Assembly (NCBI GenBank): GCA_013813435.1
Contig: JACCRS010000216.1
Coordinates: 1-47,203 of the forward strand
Length of the DNA: 47,203 nucleotides
DNA from: Gemmatimonadales bacterium
Lineage (GTDB): Bacteria; Gemmatimonadota; Gemmatimonadetes; Gemmatimonadales; GWC2-71-9
Direction: 5' to 3'
The notes beneath the pieces were generated by a model. That model worked only from the letters and a program-made list of their open reading frames with translations, made no database searches and was not told the origin of the DNA. Each line of letters opens with the position of its first letter. The stretch's first letter is position 1. Shown piece after piece: positions 24,700 through 33,887 of this stretch. The position numbers and the translations under genes were made by a program.

Positions 24700-25917
24700 A
24701 TGAAGGTTCTTGTAGCAGACAAATTCGAGAAGGTTGGTATTGACGGTCTCAAGGACCTCGGCTGCACCGTTGTGTCCGAGCCTGAGGTGAAGTCGGATGC
24801 GCTTCCCGAGCTGATTGGGCGGATCGATCCCCACATTCTGATCGTCCGGAGCAAGAAGGTAAATGCCGACGCTTTGCGGGCCGGCACGGCGCTTACGCTC
24901 GTGATTCGAGCTGGCGCCGGCATCGACACGATCGACGTCGCGTCGGCATCCGCTCTTGGCGTGTTCGTCTCCAACTGCCCCGCTAAGAACTCGATCGCCG
25001 TGGCGGAGCTGGTGCTGGGATTGCTGCTCGCCTGCGACCGGCGCATTCCGGACCAGGTGGTGGAGTTGCGGGAAGGCAAATGGAACAAGGCCTCATACTC
25101 CAAGGCGCGTGGACTCTACGGCCGAACCCTTGGGATCGTGGGTCTTGGGCAAATCGGCCGGGAGGTGGCCCTACGAGCCCGCGCGTTTGGCATGCGGGTG
25201 ATGGCCTGGTCCAGGAGTCTCACACACGAAGAGGCTGAACGACTAGGGATAACCTACGCTCAGACACCGCTGGAGGTGGCTCGCGACGCCGATGCCGTCA
25301 CTATTAACGTCGCCGCCAATACCGACACCAGGAACCTGGTCGATGCGGAGTTTTTGGCGGCCATGAAGCCGGGGGCGTATCTCATCAACACCGCACGGGG
25401 ATCGGTAATCGATGAAGCGGCTTTGGCGCAGGCCGTACGCGACAAGGGGATCCGGGCTGGCCTCGACGTCTTCCAGAATGAGCCCACCGGAGGGAAGGGC
25501 GAGTTCTCCAATGCGTTGGTTCAGATTCCGGGGGTGTATGGGACTCATCATGTGGGCGCGTCCACCGATCAGGCGCAGGTGGCCATCGCGCACGAAGTGA
25601 TCCGGATCGTTCAGTCGTTTCAGACAACCGGCGAGGTTCCCAACGCGGTCAACCGTCTGGCGCGGAGCTCGGCGACTCACGTGCTCACCATCCGGCACCG
25701 AAACCGCCCGGGTGTGCTGGCCCACGTCTTTGGCGTGCTCGCCGGCGCCTCGATCAATGTCGAAGAGGTCGAGAATATCATATATCACGGGGCGCAGGCC
25801 ACCCTGGCCCGTATCCACCTCGACGGGTGCCCCGAGGGGACCACGCTAACACAGATCCGGGAGGGGAACCCGGATATCATCAGTGCGGACCTGAGCGAGC
25901 TGAATGGCCGGAAGTGA
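24700..25917 (+). CDS. serA: D-3-phosphoglycerate dehydrogenase
   Basis: The first step of serine biosynthesis: 3-phosphoglycerate to 3-phosphohydroxypyruvate with NAD. The N-terminal substrate half begins MKVLVADKFEKVGIDGLKDL. The NAD-binding motif is GLGQIGREVALRARAFG. INTARGSVIDEAAL and the catalytic His in GTHHVGAST follow. The C-terminal ACT-type domain (HVLTIRHRNRPGVLAHVFGVL) may give feedback control by serine. At 405 residues it is a short-type PGDH with ACT but no intervening ASB domain. GGAG precedes the ATG by 8 bp, so translation uses a normal ribosome binding site even though repeats fill the gap. It is followed by serC. Confidence 0.95.
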   Translation: MKVLVADKFEKVGIDGLKDLGCTVVSEPEVKSDALPELIGRIDPHILIVRSKKVNADALRAGTALTLVIRAGAGIDTIDVASASALGVFVSNCPAKNSIAVAELVLGLLLACDRRIPDQVVELREGKWNKASYSKARGLYGRTLGIVGLGQIGREVALRARAFGMRVMAWSRSLTHEEAERLGITYAQTPLEVARDADAVTINVAANTDTRNLVDAEFLAAMKPGAYLINTARGSVIDEAALAQAVRDKGIRAGLDVFQNEPTGGKGEFSNALVQIPGVYGTHHVGASTDQAQVAIAHEVIRIVQSFQTTGEVPNAVNRLARSSATHVLTIRHRNRPGVLAHVFGVLAGASINVEEVENIIYHGAQATLARIHLDGCPEGTTLTQIREGNPDIISADLSELNGRK

Positions 25918-26076
25918 GTCGGGATTCAGGAGTCTGGAGTCTCGACAATCCCACCACCTCCCCCGATCTTCTGGTGAAGCCGCTTTGCGCCTTGGGAGTT
26001 TCAGCTACTCCCCAACTCCCGACTCCCGACTCCCGACTCCCGACTCCTGACTCCTGACTCCCGACTCCCGACTCCT
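25918..26076. repeat. Inverted heptad arrays, gap F (4 + 9 units) abutting serC
   Basis: Left: GTCGGGA, TTCAGGA, GTCTGGA, GTCTCGA, beginning at the first base after the serA stop. Right: nine units of GACTCCC/GACTCCT (26014-26076), ending at the base before the serC ATG. The sides are inverted copies of the GTCnnGR word. Confidence 0.92.
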
Positions 26077-27183
26077 ATGACTGACCGCATCCACAACTTC
26101 AGCGCAGGTCCCGCGGTGTTGCCCGAACCCGTGCTCCGTAAGGCCCAGGACGCCATCTGGAATGCGGAGGGCAGCGGCATCGGAATCATGGAGCACAGTC
26201 ACCGGGGAAAGGTGTTCGACCGTATAATCAACGACGCCGAGCAGGCCTGCCGTGAGCTGGGCGGAATACCCGACGGTTATCGGGTGTTGTTCCTCCAGGG
26301 GGGTGCTTCGCTCCAGTTTTCGATGGTGCCGATGAATCTGCTTCCGGCCGACCGCACTGCCGACTACCTGCTCACCGGCGTGTGGTCCCAGAAGGCGATT
26401 AAGGAGGCCCAGCAAACTGGCAAGGTCCACGTGGCGGCAACCAGCGAAGCCACCAACTTCGACCGGATCCCCAGGCAGGACGAGATCCGTTATTCCCCGG
26501 CTGCCGCATATGTGCACCTCACCACGAACAACACTATCTATGGTACTCAGTGGCAGATGGAGCCCCAGGTTCCGGCCGGTACTCCCTTGGTCGCGGACAC
26601 TTCGAGCGACATGTATAGCCGCCCCATAGACGTTCGGAAGTACGGATTGATCTACGCTGGAGCCCAGAAAAACCTGGGACCGTCGGGAGTCGTACTGGTA
26701 ATCATACGGGACGATCTTGTAGAACGGGGGCCCAAGACCCTGCCGACCATGCTGCAGTACCGCACCCATGCAGCGGAAAAGTCGCTCTACAACACCGCCC
26801 CAACCTTCGCGATTTACGTTATGGGAGAGGTGTTCAAGTGGATCCAGGCTCAGGGCGGGCTCTCAGCCATGGCTGAGAGCAACGAGGCCAAGGCTGGCAC
26901 TCTGTATGATTACCTCGATGGCAGTGACTTCTTTCGCGGCACCGCGCAGCCGGACAGCCGGTCCCGCATGAACGTCTGCTTCCGGGCCCCGACCGAGGAG
27001 CTGGAAGAAAAGTTCGTCAAGGAAGCCGCCAAGCGGGGGTTCGATGGTCTGAAAGGCCACCGTCTGGTGGGTGGTATGCGGGCCAGCATTTACAACGCAT
27101 GTCCGACCGCTGCAGTGGAAGCACTGGTCTCGTTCATGAAAGAATTCGAGCGCGCGAACCGCGTAGCCGCAACCCGGAGCTGA
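26077..27183 (+). CDS. serC: Phosphoserine aminotransferase
   Basis: The second step of serine synthesis: transamination of phosphohydroxypyruvate to phosphoserine with glutamate; it also serves pyridoxine synthesis in some bacteria. Signatures are [15 protein letters not shown] at the start, [25 protein letters not shown], and the PLP lysine in [12 protein letters not shown] near residue 198. [12 protein letters not shown]-type C terminus (here [12 protein letters not shown]) is intact. The length of 368 is normal. The ATG follows directly after nine tandem GACTCCY heptads, so there is no Shine-Dalgarno sequence. The left-hand array of the same gap could base-pair with this region in mRNA. 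No phosphoserine phosphatase gene is present nearby. Confidence 0.96.
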   Translation: MTDRIHNFSAGPAVLPEPVLRKAQDAIWNAEGSGIGIMEHSHRGKVFDRIINDAEQACRELGGIPDGYRVLFLQGGASLQFSMVPMNLLPADRTADYLLTGVWSQKAIKEAQQTGKVHVAATSEATNFDRIPRQDEIRYSPAAAYVHLTTNNTIYGTQWQMEPQVPAGTPLVADTSSDMYSRPIDVRKYGLIYAGAQKNLGPSGVVLVIIRDDLVERGPKTLPTMLQYRTHAAEKSLYNTAPTFAIYVMGEVFKWIQAQGGLSAMAESNEAKAGTLYDYLDGSDFFRGTAQPDSRSRMNVCFRAPTEELEEKFVKEAAKRGFDGLKGHRLVGGMRASIYNACPTAAVEALVSFMKEFERANRVAATRS

Positions 27184-27186
27184 GCG

Positions 27187-28548
27187 GTGCTGATAGTAAA
27201 CATGGTTGTTCCCGCGTTGCTTCTGACGGCTCCAGCCCCGAGGCCACCGGATTCGGTAGTCGCATTCGTGGACGTGACCGTGATCCCCATGGATCGTGAC
27301 CGAATGCTTCCGGCGCAGACCGTGGTGGTGCAGGGCGACCGCATCTCGGCTATCGGGCCGCGAGGCCAGGTCAAGCTGCCGCGTGGTAGCCGGAAGGTGG
27401 ACGGGCGTGGCAAGTTCCTGATCCCCGGCCTGGCGGAGATGCATGCGCACATACCTGGCGGCGAGGTTGCGGACAGCTTGGTGGAGCGCACCCTCTTCAT
27501 GTATGTCGCACGGGGAATAACCACGATTCGGGGGATGCTTGGCCATCCGAAGCACCTCGACCTTCGCGCTCGCGTAGGCCGGGGCGAGCTGCTCAGCCCG
27601 ACAATCTACACCTCAGGACCTTCTCTCAATGGCAACAGCGTTCCCACTCCAGGCGCCGCCGCCCGGGCAGTCACCGAGCAGAAGGCTGCTGGATACGACT
27701 TCCTCAAAATTCATCCGGGCATCGACGGTGAGGTGTTCGATACTCTGGCTGTAACGGCTCAGCGTTTAGGAATCCGATTCGCCGGTCACGTACCGCTTGC
27801 GGTGGGCCTGGAGCGGGCATTGGAAACCGGGTACACCACGATCGATCACCTCGACGGTTATATCGAAGCAATGGTGCGTCAGGGCGCCTCGTCTGCCAGT
27901 CAGTCGGAATTCTTCGGGCTGAACCTCGGGCCGCATCTGGACCCGTCAAGGCTGCCCGCACTGGTGCAGGCCACCAAGGAAGCTCGGGTCTGGAACGTTC
28001 CCACCCAGGTGCTTATGGAGAATCTGGTGCCGGAGACGAGCGTAGAAGCCCTCGAACAGCGGCCCGAGATGCGCTACGTCTCACGGGAAACGAAGTCCGA
28101 GTGGGCCAAGACCAAGAGCTCGATGCTGGCTGAAACCGGCTCGACGCCGGAGTCGGCTCGCCGGGTGATGGATGTGCGCCGGAAACTTATTAAGGCGTTG
28201 AACGCCGCAGGTGCCGGCCTGTTGCTTGGATCAGACGCCCCACAGATCTACAACGTGCCGGGTTTCTCGACTCACCGGGAGCTGGAATCGCTGGTGGCTG
28301 CCGGCCTGACCCCATACCAGGCCTTGGAGACCGGAACCCGCAACATTGCCGTCTTTTTCAGGACGCAGCAGAGGACCGGTACCATCGAGGTCGGCAAGCG
28401 GGCAGACCTGGTCCTCCTCGATGCGAATCCTCTTGCCGCTGTGAAAAACACGGCCAGTCAATCCGGCGTCATGCTGCGGGGCAGGTGGCTACCCAAGTCG
28501 GAGATCGATACACGACTGGCGGCGATAGCGAAGTCAGTAGGGAACTGA
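27187..28548 (+). CDS. Amidohydrolase family protein (metal-dependent hydrolase)
   Basis: A TIM-barrel amidohydrolase. The HxH metal motif is in EMHAHIPGG. A possible carboxylated Lys lies in DFLKIHPG. Further His ligands are in FAGHVPLA and TTIDHLDGY, and the catalytic Asp is in LLLGSDAPQ. The C-terminal IEVGKRADLVLLDANPL is the usual return to the beta-sandwich. Imidazolonepropionase-like secreted peptidases are the closest general type; the substrate is unknown. The N terminus (MVVPALLLTAPAP from the internal ATG 27202) is weakly hydrophobic, so export is possible. The stated GTG start lies 3 bp after the serC stop, implying co-transcription. Confidence 0.88.
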   Translation: MLIVNMVVPALLLTAPAPRPPDSVVAFVDVTVIPMDRDRMLPAQTVVVQGDRISAIGPRGQVKLPRGSRKVDGRGKFLIPGLAEMHAHIPGGEVADSLVERTLFMYVARGITTIRGMLGHPKHLDLRARVGRGELLSPTIYTSGPSLNGNSVPTPGAAARAVTEQKAAGYDFLKIHPGIDGEVFDTLAVTAQRLGIRFAGHVPLAVGLERALETGYTTIDHLDGYIEAMVRQGASSASQSEFFGLNLGPHLDPSRLPALVQATKEARVWNVPTQVLMENLVPETSVEALEQRPEMRYVSRETKSEWAKTKSSMLAETGSTPESARRVMDVRRKLIKALNAAGAGLLLGSDAPQIYNVPGFSTHRELESLVAAGLTPYQALETGTRNIAVFFRTQQRTGTIEVGKRADLVLLDANPLAAVKNTASQSGVMLRGRWLPKSEIDTRLAAIAKSVGN

Positions 28549-28557
28549 GGGGAGGAA

Positions 28558-28571
28558 GTCTAGGGTCTCGA
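28558..28571 (+). repeat. Two heptads in a convergent gap (gap G)
   Basis: GTCTAGG and GTCTCGA stand side by side in the 26-bp gap between the amidohydrolase and rho. The first word is the unit of gap E and the second a unit of gap F, linking the two arrays into one family. Confidence 0.65.
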
Positions 28572-28574
28572 CCT

Positions 28575-29699
28575 CTATCGCGCCGCGTTGATCGTCCGGA
28601 TCAGCTCATCGTTGGTAGGCTGTCTCTTGAGGTCGGTTAGCAGATCGTTCATGGCGTTGATCGGGGTCATACCGGCAATCCTCTGTCTGAGGACATGAGA
28701 TGCCGCCAGTGCCTCCTCTGACAGCAGCAGCTCCTCACGACGGGTAGCGCTGGCTAACAGATCGATGGCCGGAAAGATCCGCCGCTCGGCCAGCTCCCGG
28801 CTCAGCACCAGCTCGCTGTTTCCGGTCCCCTTGAACTCCTCGAAGATCACCTGATCCATCTTGCTGCCGGTGTCCACCAGAGCGGTGGCAATGATGGTGA
28901 GGGACCCGCCGCTCTGGGATGGGTCTATCCTCCGGGCACTGCCCAGAAAGCGCTTGGGTTTCTCCAGCGACTGCGCATCCAGCCCACCCGACAGTGTACG
29001 GCCGGTACCCTTCTCGACGGTGTTATAGGCCCGGGCCAGCCGGGTTAGGGAATCGACGATCAGCACCACGTCATCTCCCATTTCGACCCGGCGGCGGGCG
29101 CGTTCCAGCGTCAACTCGGCCAGGGCGACGTGTTGTTGCGCCGGGTTGTCGAAGCTGGAGGCAATGACTTCTCCAACTCCCGCGGCCTCCATCTCGAAAA
29201 CCTCTTCGGGACGCTCATCCACCAGCAGGATGAACAAATCGGCGCCCGGATAGTTGGCGCTCACACCCTGGGCGATGGACTGCAATACCATGGTCTTACC
29301 CGCTTTGGCCGGGGCGACGATGAGCGCCCGCTGGCCCTTGCCCATGGGGCAAAGCAGGTCGATGACGCGGTTGGTATGGTCCGATTGCCCGGCTGGCCTG
29401 CCGGTGGCCTCGAGCCGCAGCTGCTCGTTTGGATGTACCGCGCCCAGCCGGCTGAATTCGGGCCGCTGACGCAGGACTTCGGGTGATTTCCCCAGGACGG
29501 TTGTAATCGTCTCCAGCGAGGCGCTCTTACCTCTGCCCCCCTGCCGAATCGAACCGGCAATCTCATCGCCGGTCCGGAGGCCGAACTGCCGGATGAGCCT
29601 CTCCCCTACATGGACATCGCCGTGTGAGGGCAGGTAGCTCGCGTCCCGCCGGCGGAGAAAACCACTTCCCCGGCCCGCGACTTCGAGAACGCCGAGCAT
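28575..29699 (-). CDS. rho: Transcription termination factor Rho, short form
   Basis: A hexameric RNA helicase that ends transcription. It has the cold-shock-like RNA-binding domain (GVLEVAGRGSGFLRRRDASYL), Walker A VAPAKAGKT, LLVDERPEEVFEM, the Q/R-loop part VDSLTRLARAYNTV, and GSLTIIATALVDTGSKMD with EEFKGTGN. The chain of 374 residues begins directly at the cold-shock domain. The N-terminal helical Rho_N domain of the 419-residue E. coli protein is missing, and the usual PPKAGKT reads PAKAGKT. ATG 29699 overlaps the sufE stop by one base (TGATG), and the TTG at 29702 is less likely. It could be the only Rho or a second copy. Confidence 0.92.
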   Translation of the reverse strand: MLGVLEVAGRGSGFLRRRDASYLPSHGDVHVGERLIRQFGLRTGDEIAGSIRQGGRGKSASLETITTVLGKSPEVLRQRPEFSRLGAVHPNEQLRLEATGRPAGQSDHTNRVIDLLCPMGKGQRALIVAPAKAGKTMVLQSIAQGVSANYPGADLFILLVDERPEEVFEMEAAGVGEVIASSFDNPAQQHVALAELTLERARRRVEMGDDVVLIVDSLTRLARAYNTVEKGTGRTLSGGLDAQSLEKPKRFLGSARRIDPSQSGGSLTIIATALVDTGSKMDQVIFEEFKGTGNSELVLSRELAERRIFPAIDLLASATRREELLLSEEALAASHVLRQRIAGMTPINAMNDLLTDLKRQPTNDELIRTINAAR

Positions 29700-30118
29700 C
29701 AATTGGCCGCCGTTGCCACAGAGCGTTTTATGCGTTGCAGAATGGCCGTGAGCCCCTGGGTTCGAGTCATCCCGAGCGTTTCACTGAGACCGAGCTGGTC
29801 CAGCAGGTCGTTTGGAATACGAGCCACGGCGGCGGGCGTTTCACCTTCCAGGCTCCGGGCGAGTAGTGATATGAATCCTCGAACTGTGGGCGACTCCCTC
29901 GGTACATCAGCGTGAATGTGGACCTGGCCATCGTCTACCTCGACCCAGAGAAAAACCGGAGTCTGGCACTCGTGGACCCGACTATGTCCTAACTGCTTCT
30001 CAGCTTCGTAGCGCTCAGGCAGCGGTGGGAGCTTCTTGGAATAGTCCAGGAGTGTCTCGAGCCGGGTGGTGCGGTCGGCCGCCTTAAATCGGGGGATCAA
30101 TGCTTCCAGTGATGGCAT
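29699..30118 (-). CDS. sufE: SufE-family cysteine desulfurase activator
   Basis: Accepts sulfane sulfur from a SufS-type cysteine desulfurase and passes it to Fe-S cluster assembly. The acceptor Cys51 lies in HECQTPVFLWVE, the SufE signature region. RGFISLLARSLEGETPAAV and DLLDQLGLSETLGMTRTQGL match the family C-terminal helices. The length of 139 is standard. It is coupled to rho by a one-base stop-start overlap, an unusual partner; no suf genes lie in the window. It is divergent from egtB with a 173-bp gap. Its sulfur-transfer role may connect to the ergothioneine and sulfurtransferase genes nearby, which is inference. Confidence 0.92.
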   Translation of the reverse strand: MPSLEALIPRFKAADRTTRLETLLDYSKKLPPLPERYEAEKQLGHSRVHECQTPVFLWVEVDDGQVHIHADVPRESPTVRGFISLLARSLEGETPAAVARIPNDLLDQLGLSETLGMTRTQGLTAILQRIKRSVATAAN

Positions 30119-30291
30119 GGCTCGACCCCCAAGCCCACGGGCCTGGAACGAAGGTGGCTCAGAAGGAGTCCGAAGGCCCTGCCTCCCCAGTACTCCTGCC
30201 CCTGGGGGGTTATAAATCTGGGAATCCCGAGTGTGATGGAACTTACGTCACTCGGCGGGCGTTTTACCCATTGTATACGCAGGGAGATTCC

Positions 30292-31623
30292 ATGACAACT
30301 ATCGCTGCCACCCGCCGGGTCGACCCCGAAGTCATAGCCGAGCATCTCGCCGAGGCGCGGGCTCGCACTCTCCTCCTAATTGCGCCTCTTACGGACCAGG
30401 AGCTCCGTGCCCAGCACGATCCCTTGATGAGCCCTATCCTATGGGATCTGGGTCACATCGCCCACTTTGAGGAGCTTTGGCTCACTCAAAATCTCGAGGG
30501 CCCGGTCGAGTTCGTGGAGATGCCGGGTCTCTACAATCCCTTCGAGCACCCTCGAAATGAACGGGGGGCACTCCGGCTGCCCAATATAGCCGAGTGCCGG
30601 GAGATCATGGATCAGATCCGGGACAAGGTGCTGGCGCGGCTGGCTGACAATGACTGGGATGCCTCTAATGCCCTTTTGCGGGAGGGTTACGTATATCGCA
30701 TGGTGCTCCAGCACGAATACCAGCACAATGAGACCATGCTGCAAACCCTTCAACTGAAACAGGGTCGGCCATACTCGCCTGCGGCACGGTTCGACTTCCT
30801 CGATGGGCGGTTGGGGGCGGGCAGCTCTGTACCCAAGCACGACATGGTGCGGTTTCCCGGTGGGCCCGTGGATATAGGGACGGATGATCGTTCGGAGGCC
30901 TATGACAATGAACGGAGCCGTCACACACTCGTGCTGCCACCTTTCTGGATCGACCGTAATCCGGTAACGAACGGCGATTTCGCGGGCTTCGTGGCGGCCC
31001 TGGGCTATTCTACCCGGGAATTTTGGTCGGATGCGGGATGGGAATGGGTTACCAGGGCCGGTGCGCGGGCGCCGCTTTACTGGAGTTGGGAAGACGGTGG
31101 CTGGCAAACCCGCTCGATGGACCAGGCCGGTCCGCTCCAGCCCTCCAACCCGGTATGTCACGTCTCCTACTATGAGGCGGAAGCGTTCGCGCGCTTTGCC
31201 GGTAAACGCCTCCCTACCGAGTTCGAGTGGGAAGCTGCCGCTTCGTGGGACGTGTCGTCGCGCACAAAGCTCCGCTATCCGTGGGGTGAGCAGACACCAT
31301 CGAAGGATCTGGCGAATGTAGATCAACTGTCGTTTGGAACCAGGCCGGTGGGAAGTTACCCGCTAAATGTCTCTCCCCTCGGGTGCTACGGCATGATCGG
31401 CGATGTGTGGGAGTGGACGTCCAGTGATTTCCGGCCTTACCCCAACTTTCAAAGCTTTCCCTACGCGGAATACTCTGAGGCCTTCTTCGGAACGGAGTAC
31501 AAGGTGCTCCGGGGCGGGTCTTGGGCCACCCGGCCAGGGGCCATCCGCAACACTTTCCGCAACTGGGACTACCCTATCCGCCGCCAGATCTTCAGCGGCT
31601 TCCGGTGTGCCCGAGATGAGTGA
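30292..31623 (+). CDS. egtB: Ergothioneine biosynthesis sulfoxide synthase EgtB
   Basis: A non-heme iron enzyme joining trimethylhistidine (hercynine) to a cysteine-type thiol with oxygen. The N-terminal DinB-like part has His55 in LGHIAHFEELW and the pair HEYQH near residues 140-144, matching the three-His iron site. The C-terminal FGE-sulfatase domain shows PPFWIDRNPVTNGDF, GKRLPTEFEWEAAA, EWTSSDFRPYP and VLRGGSWATRPGAIRNTFRNW. ATG 30292 (443 residues) is chosen over 30100 because AGGGAGA lies upstream and the conserved N terminus begins there. It overlaps egtD by 8 bp, heading an egtB-egtD-egtA operon. Confidence 0.95.
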   Translation: MTTIAATRRVDPEVIAEHLAEARARTLLLIAPLTDQELRAQHDPLMSPILWDLGHIAHFEELWLTQNLEGPVEFVEMPGLYNPFEHPRNERGALRLPNIAECREIMDQIRDKVLARLADNDWDASNALLREGYVYRMVLQHEYQHNETMLQTLQLKQGRPYSPAARFDFLDGRLGAGSSVPKHDMVRFPGGPVDIGTDDRSEAYDNERSRHTLVLPPFWIDRNPVTNGDFAGFVAALGYSTREFWSDAGWEWVTRAGARAPLYWSWEDGGWQTRSMDQAGPLQPSNPVCHVSYYEAEAFARFAGKRLPTEFEWEAAASWDVSSRTKLRYPWGEQTPSKDLANVDQLSFGTRPVGSYPLNVSPLGCYGMIGDVWEWTSSDFRPYPNFQSFPYAEYSEAFFGTEYKVLRGGSWATRPGAIRNTFRNWDYPIRRQIFSGFRCARDE

Positions 31624-32626
31624 GTCTTCCATTAACCGGTGGTCCCGGGCAGGAAGCCCCGACCGGAATGAGGTGGCGTCGCGGGCCTACAAGCACCCCA
31701 ATCCGCGCATGCTCTTTGAGGTGGCCGCCGGGTTGTCTGCGCCGCGCAAGGAGCTGCCGCCGAAATACTTTTACGATCATCGCGGCTCCGAGCTTTTCGA
31801 GGAGATCACCCGGCTGCCGGAGTACTATCAGACCCGGACCGAACGGGCGATCCTCGAAGCCTGGATGCCGGAGCTCATTCCTGAGCTGGGGACCCGGGCT
31901 CTTGTCGAGCTCGGCGCCGGGAGCGCCGAGAAGAGCCGGATCATCATTACTGCCATGCGCGCTGCGGGAACGGCCGATCTCTACGTTCCCATCGATGTCA
32001 GCGCCAGCTTCCTCGACCAGACTGCGGCTCAGTTACGGCGGGATTATCCCGGGCTGACCATCGAGCCGGCCGTAGCTGACATAGCCGAGGGATTCGAGCG
32101 GCCCCGGGGACTCCCCCACCCGGCCATGTACGCGTTCCTCGGTGGGACCATCGGCAACTTCTACCCCCCGGCGGCGATCCGGCTCCTGAGCCGCGTGCGG
32201 GCCGCCATGACTTCGGAAGACCGGCTCCTCCTGGGCGTGGATCTTAGAAAAGATGCCGGCCGGATCGAACGGGCCTACAACGATTCTCAGGGAGTGACCG
32301 CGGCGTTCAACCGAAACATGCTTCTGGTAGTGAACCACGAACTGGGGGCGAACTTCGATGCGGCCGCCTTCGAGCATCGGGCCTTCTATGAGCCGATCAA
32401 CCATAGAATCGAAATGCATCTCGTATCCACCTTCGAGCATGAGGTCAGAATTCCCGGGATCGGCCTGGTCCCCTTTGCCGCGGGAGAATCGATACTGACC
32501 GAGATCAGTTGTAAGCATGACCGTGACAGTGTCGCCGAGCTGTTCGAGTCGGCCGGGCTCCATATCCAGATCTGGAGACCCGATCCGCAGGGGCTATTCG
32601 CCCTGGTTGTGGGGGCGGTCGCGTGA
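31616..32626 (+). CDS. egtD: L-histidine N(alpha)-methyltransferase EgtD
   Basis: Trimethylates histidine to hercynine with SAM, the first step of ergothioneine synthesis. PPKYFYDHRGSELFEEITRL and PEYYQTRTE are the EgtD start signature. The SAM site is LVELGAGSAEKS near residue 98, followed by YVPIDVSASFL and FLGGTIGNF. LLLGVDLRKDAGRIERAYND contacts the substrate region in the family. Length is 336. ATG 31616 overlaps the egtB stop by 8 bp; the longer ORF-track start is a shadow of egtB. The GTGA overlap with egtA follows, so three genes are translated as one coupled unit. Confidence 0.95.
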   Translation: MSESSINRWSRAGSPDRNEVASRAYKHPNPRMLFEVAAGLSAPRKELPPKYFYDHRGSELFEEITRLPEYYQTRTERAILEAWMPELIPELGTRALVELGAGSAEKSRIIITAMRAAGTADLYVPIDVSASFLDQTAAQLRRDYPGLTIEPAVADIAEGFERPRGLPHPAMYAFLGGTIGNFYPPAAIRLLSRVRAAMTSEDRLLLGVDLRKDAGRIERAYNDSQGVTAAFNRNMLLVVNHELGANFDAAAFEHRAFYEPINHRIEMHLVSTFEHEVRIPGIGLVPFAAGESILTEISCKHDRDSVAELFESAGLHIQIWRPDPQGLFALVVGAVA

Positions 32627-33879
32627 CCACTCTGACGCCGGCAGTGCTGGAAACCGATCTGGCTGCGCGGGTTTTTGCCGGACCGATCTCCGGGTCACTG
32701 ACTCCTCGCCGCCTGGGCGCGGAGGTCGAGTTCATTCCGGTGGAATCACTCACCGGCCGGAGGTGCGGCATCGAGTCGGAGGGAGTTCCCGGCATCCTGC
32801 CGTTTCTCCGGCGCTATGGTGGCATGCAGGGCTGGGGAGAGAGCCGTACCTCCAAAGGAACTCCCTGCTTTACCCTCCCCGCCGGCGGTACGGTGACGTT
32901 CGAGCCAGGCGGCCAGGTTGAGTACAGCTCGCCGCCTTGTCGCTCGGCCAGTGCGCTCCTGCGGCTCTTGCGATCGGTGGTTTTCCCCCTGCGCGCCGCT
33001 GCCTCCGGAGAAGGCATCGACCTCTTGGCAGTAGGAATAGACCCCTTCAACTCGGCGGAAGCGGCACCGCTGCTGATTCACGCGAAGCGTTATCAGCGAA
33101 TGGCGGAGTACCTTTCGCGCTTGGGGCCTGCGGGAGCCCAAATGATGCGGCAGACCGCGGCGTTTCAGGTGAGCGTCGACTTCGATGATGAGCCATGGCT
33201 CCGCTGGCGGGTGCTCAATGCGGCCGCTCCTTTCGTGGTGGCGATCTTCGCAAACTCTCCGATCTATGCCGGCGAGCGAACCGGACATCAGAGCGCCAGG
33301 GCCGATGTCTGGCGCAAGCTCGATCCGCTGCGCACCGGTATCCCCTACGAGGAGCGGGCGCCGATTCAGGCGTATCTCCAGTTTGCCTTGGGAGCGCCGG
33401 CCATTCTGTTTCCCACCCTCGATGGTGAGCACCGGCCGTTTGGCGAGTGGTTGACGCGCGCCAATCCGAGCGCGGAGGAATGGCAGGACCATCTCAGCAC
33501 ACTCTTCCCTGAAGTGCGCCCCCGCGGGCACCTCGAGCTCAGATCGGCCGATGCCGTGGCCCCCGAGTGGTATGCCGCGCCGCTGGCCCTGGCCGCGGGG
33601 ATCTTGTACGACTCGAGGGCTCTTCGTGCCGCGGCCGACTTGCTGCCGCTGCCCGATCGGGGACTTCTCGAGCGCGCCGGACGGCTGGGACTTCACGATC
33701 CCGCCATCGCACGAACGGCCGCTGATCTCTTTGAGCTCGCGCTTTCCGGATGCGCCGGGCTCGGTCCCCGCTATTTCCACCCATCCGACCTGGAACAGGC
33801 CCGGGCCTATTTCGATCATTACACCAGGCGTTCGCGCGCTCCCGCCGACGATATACTGCAGGACGCCCTTGCAGCATAG
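32623..33879 (+). CDS. egtA: Glutamate-cysteine ligase, GCS2 family (EgtA-like)
   Basis: Makes gamma-glutamylcysteine with ATP. The N-terminal [11 protein letters not shown] and the [14 protein letters not shown] segment carry the Glu/metal and substrate motifs of the GCS2/EgtA family. [31 protein letters not shown] and [20 protein letters not shown] follow in the canonical order. [12 protein letters not shown] is the late catalytic stretch. Length (418) fits. Its place after egtD implies that EgtB here may use gamma-glutamylcysteine as in mycobacteria. A role in general gamma-Glu-Cys or glutathione synthesis is an alternative. The GTG start overlaps the egtD stop by 4 bp. Confidence 0.92.
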   Translation: MTTLTPAVLETDLAARVFAGPISGSLTPRRLGAEVEFIPVESLTGRRCGIESEGVPGILPFLRRYGGMQGWGESRTSKGTPCFTLPAGGTVTFEPGGQVEYSSPPCRSASALLRLLRSVVFPLRAAASGEGIDLLAVGIDPFNSAEAAPLLIHAKRYQRMAEYLSRLGPAGAQMMRQTAAFQVSVDFDDEPWLRWRVLNAAAPFVVAIFANSPIYAGERTGHQSARADVWRKLDPLRTGIPYEERAPIQAYLQFALGAPAILFPTLDGEHRPFGEWLTRANPSAEEWQDHLSTLFPEVRPRGHLELRSADAVAPEWYAAPLALAAGILYDSRALRAAADLLPLPDRGLLERAGRLGLHDPAIARTAADLFELALSGCAGLGPRYFHPSDLEQARAYFDHYTRRSRAPADDILQDALAA

Positions 33880-33887
33880 GTAGCCTC

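Noticed and set aside
26014-26076. CRISPR-like array from regular repeats
   Set aside because: Units are 7 bp with no unique spacers, and no cas genes are present.
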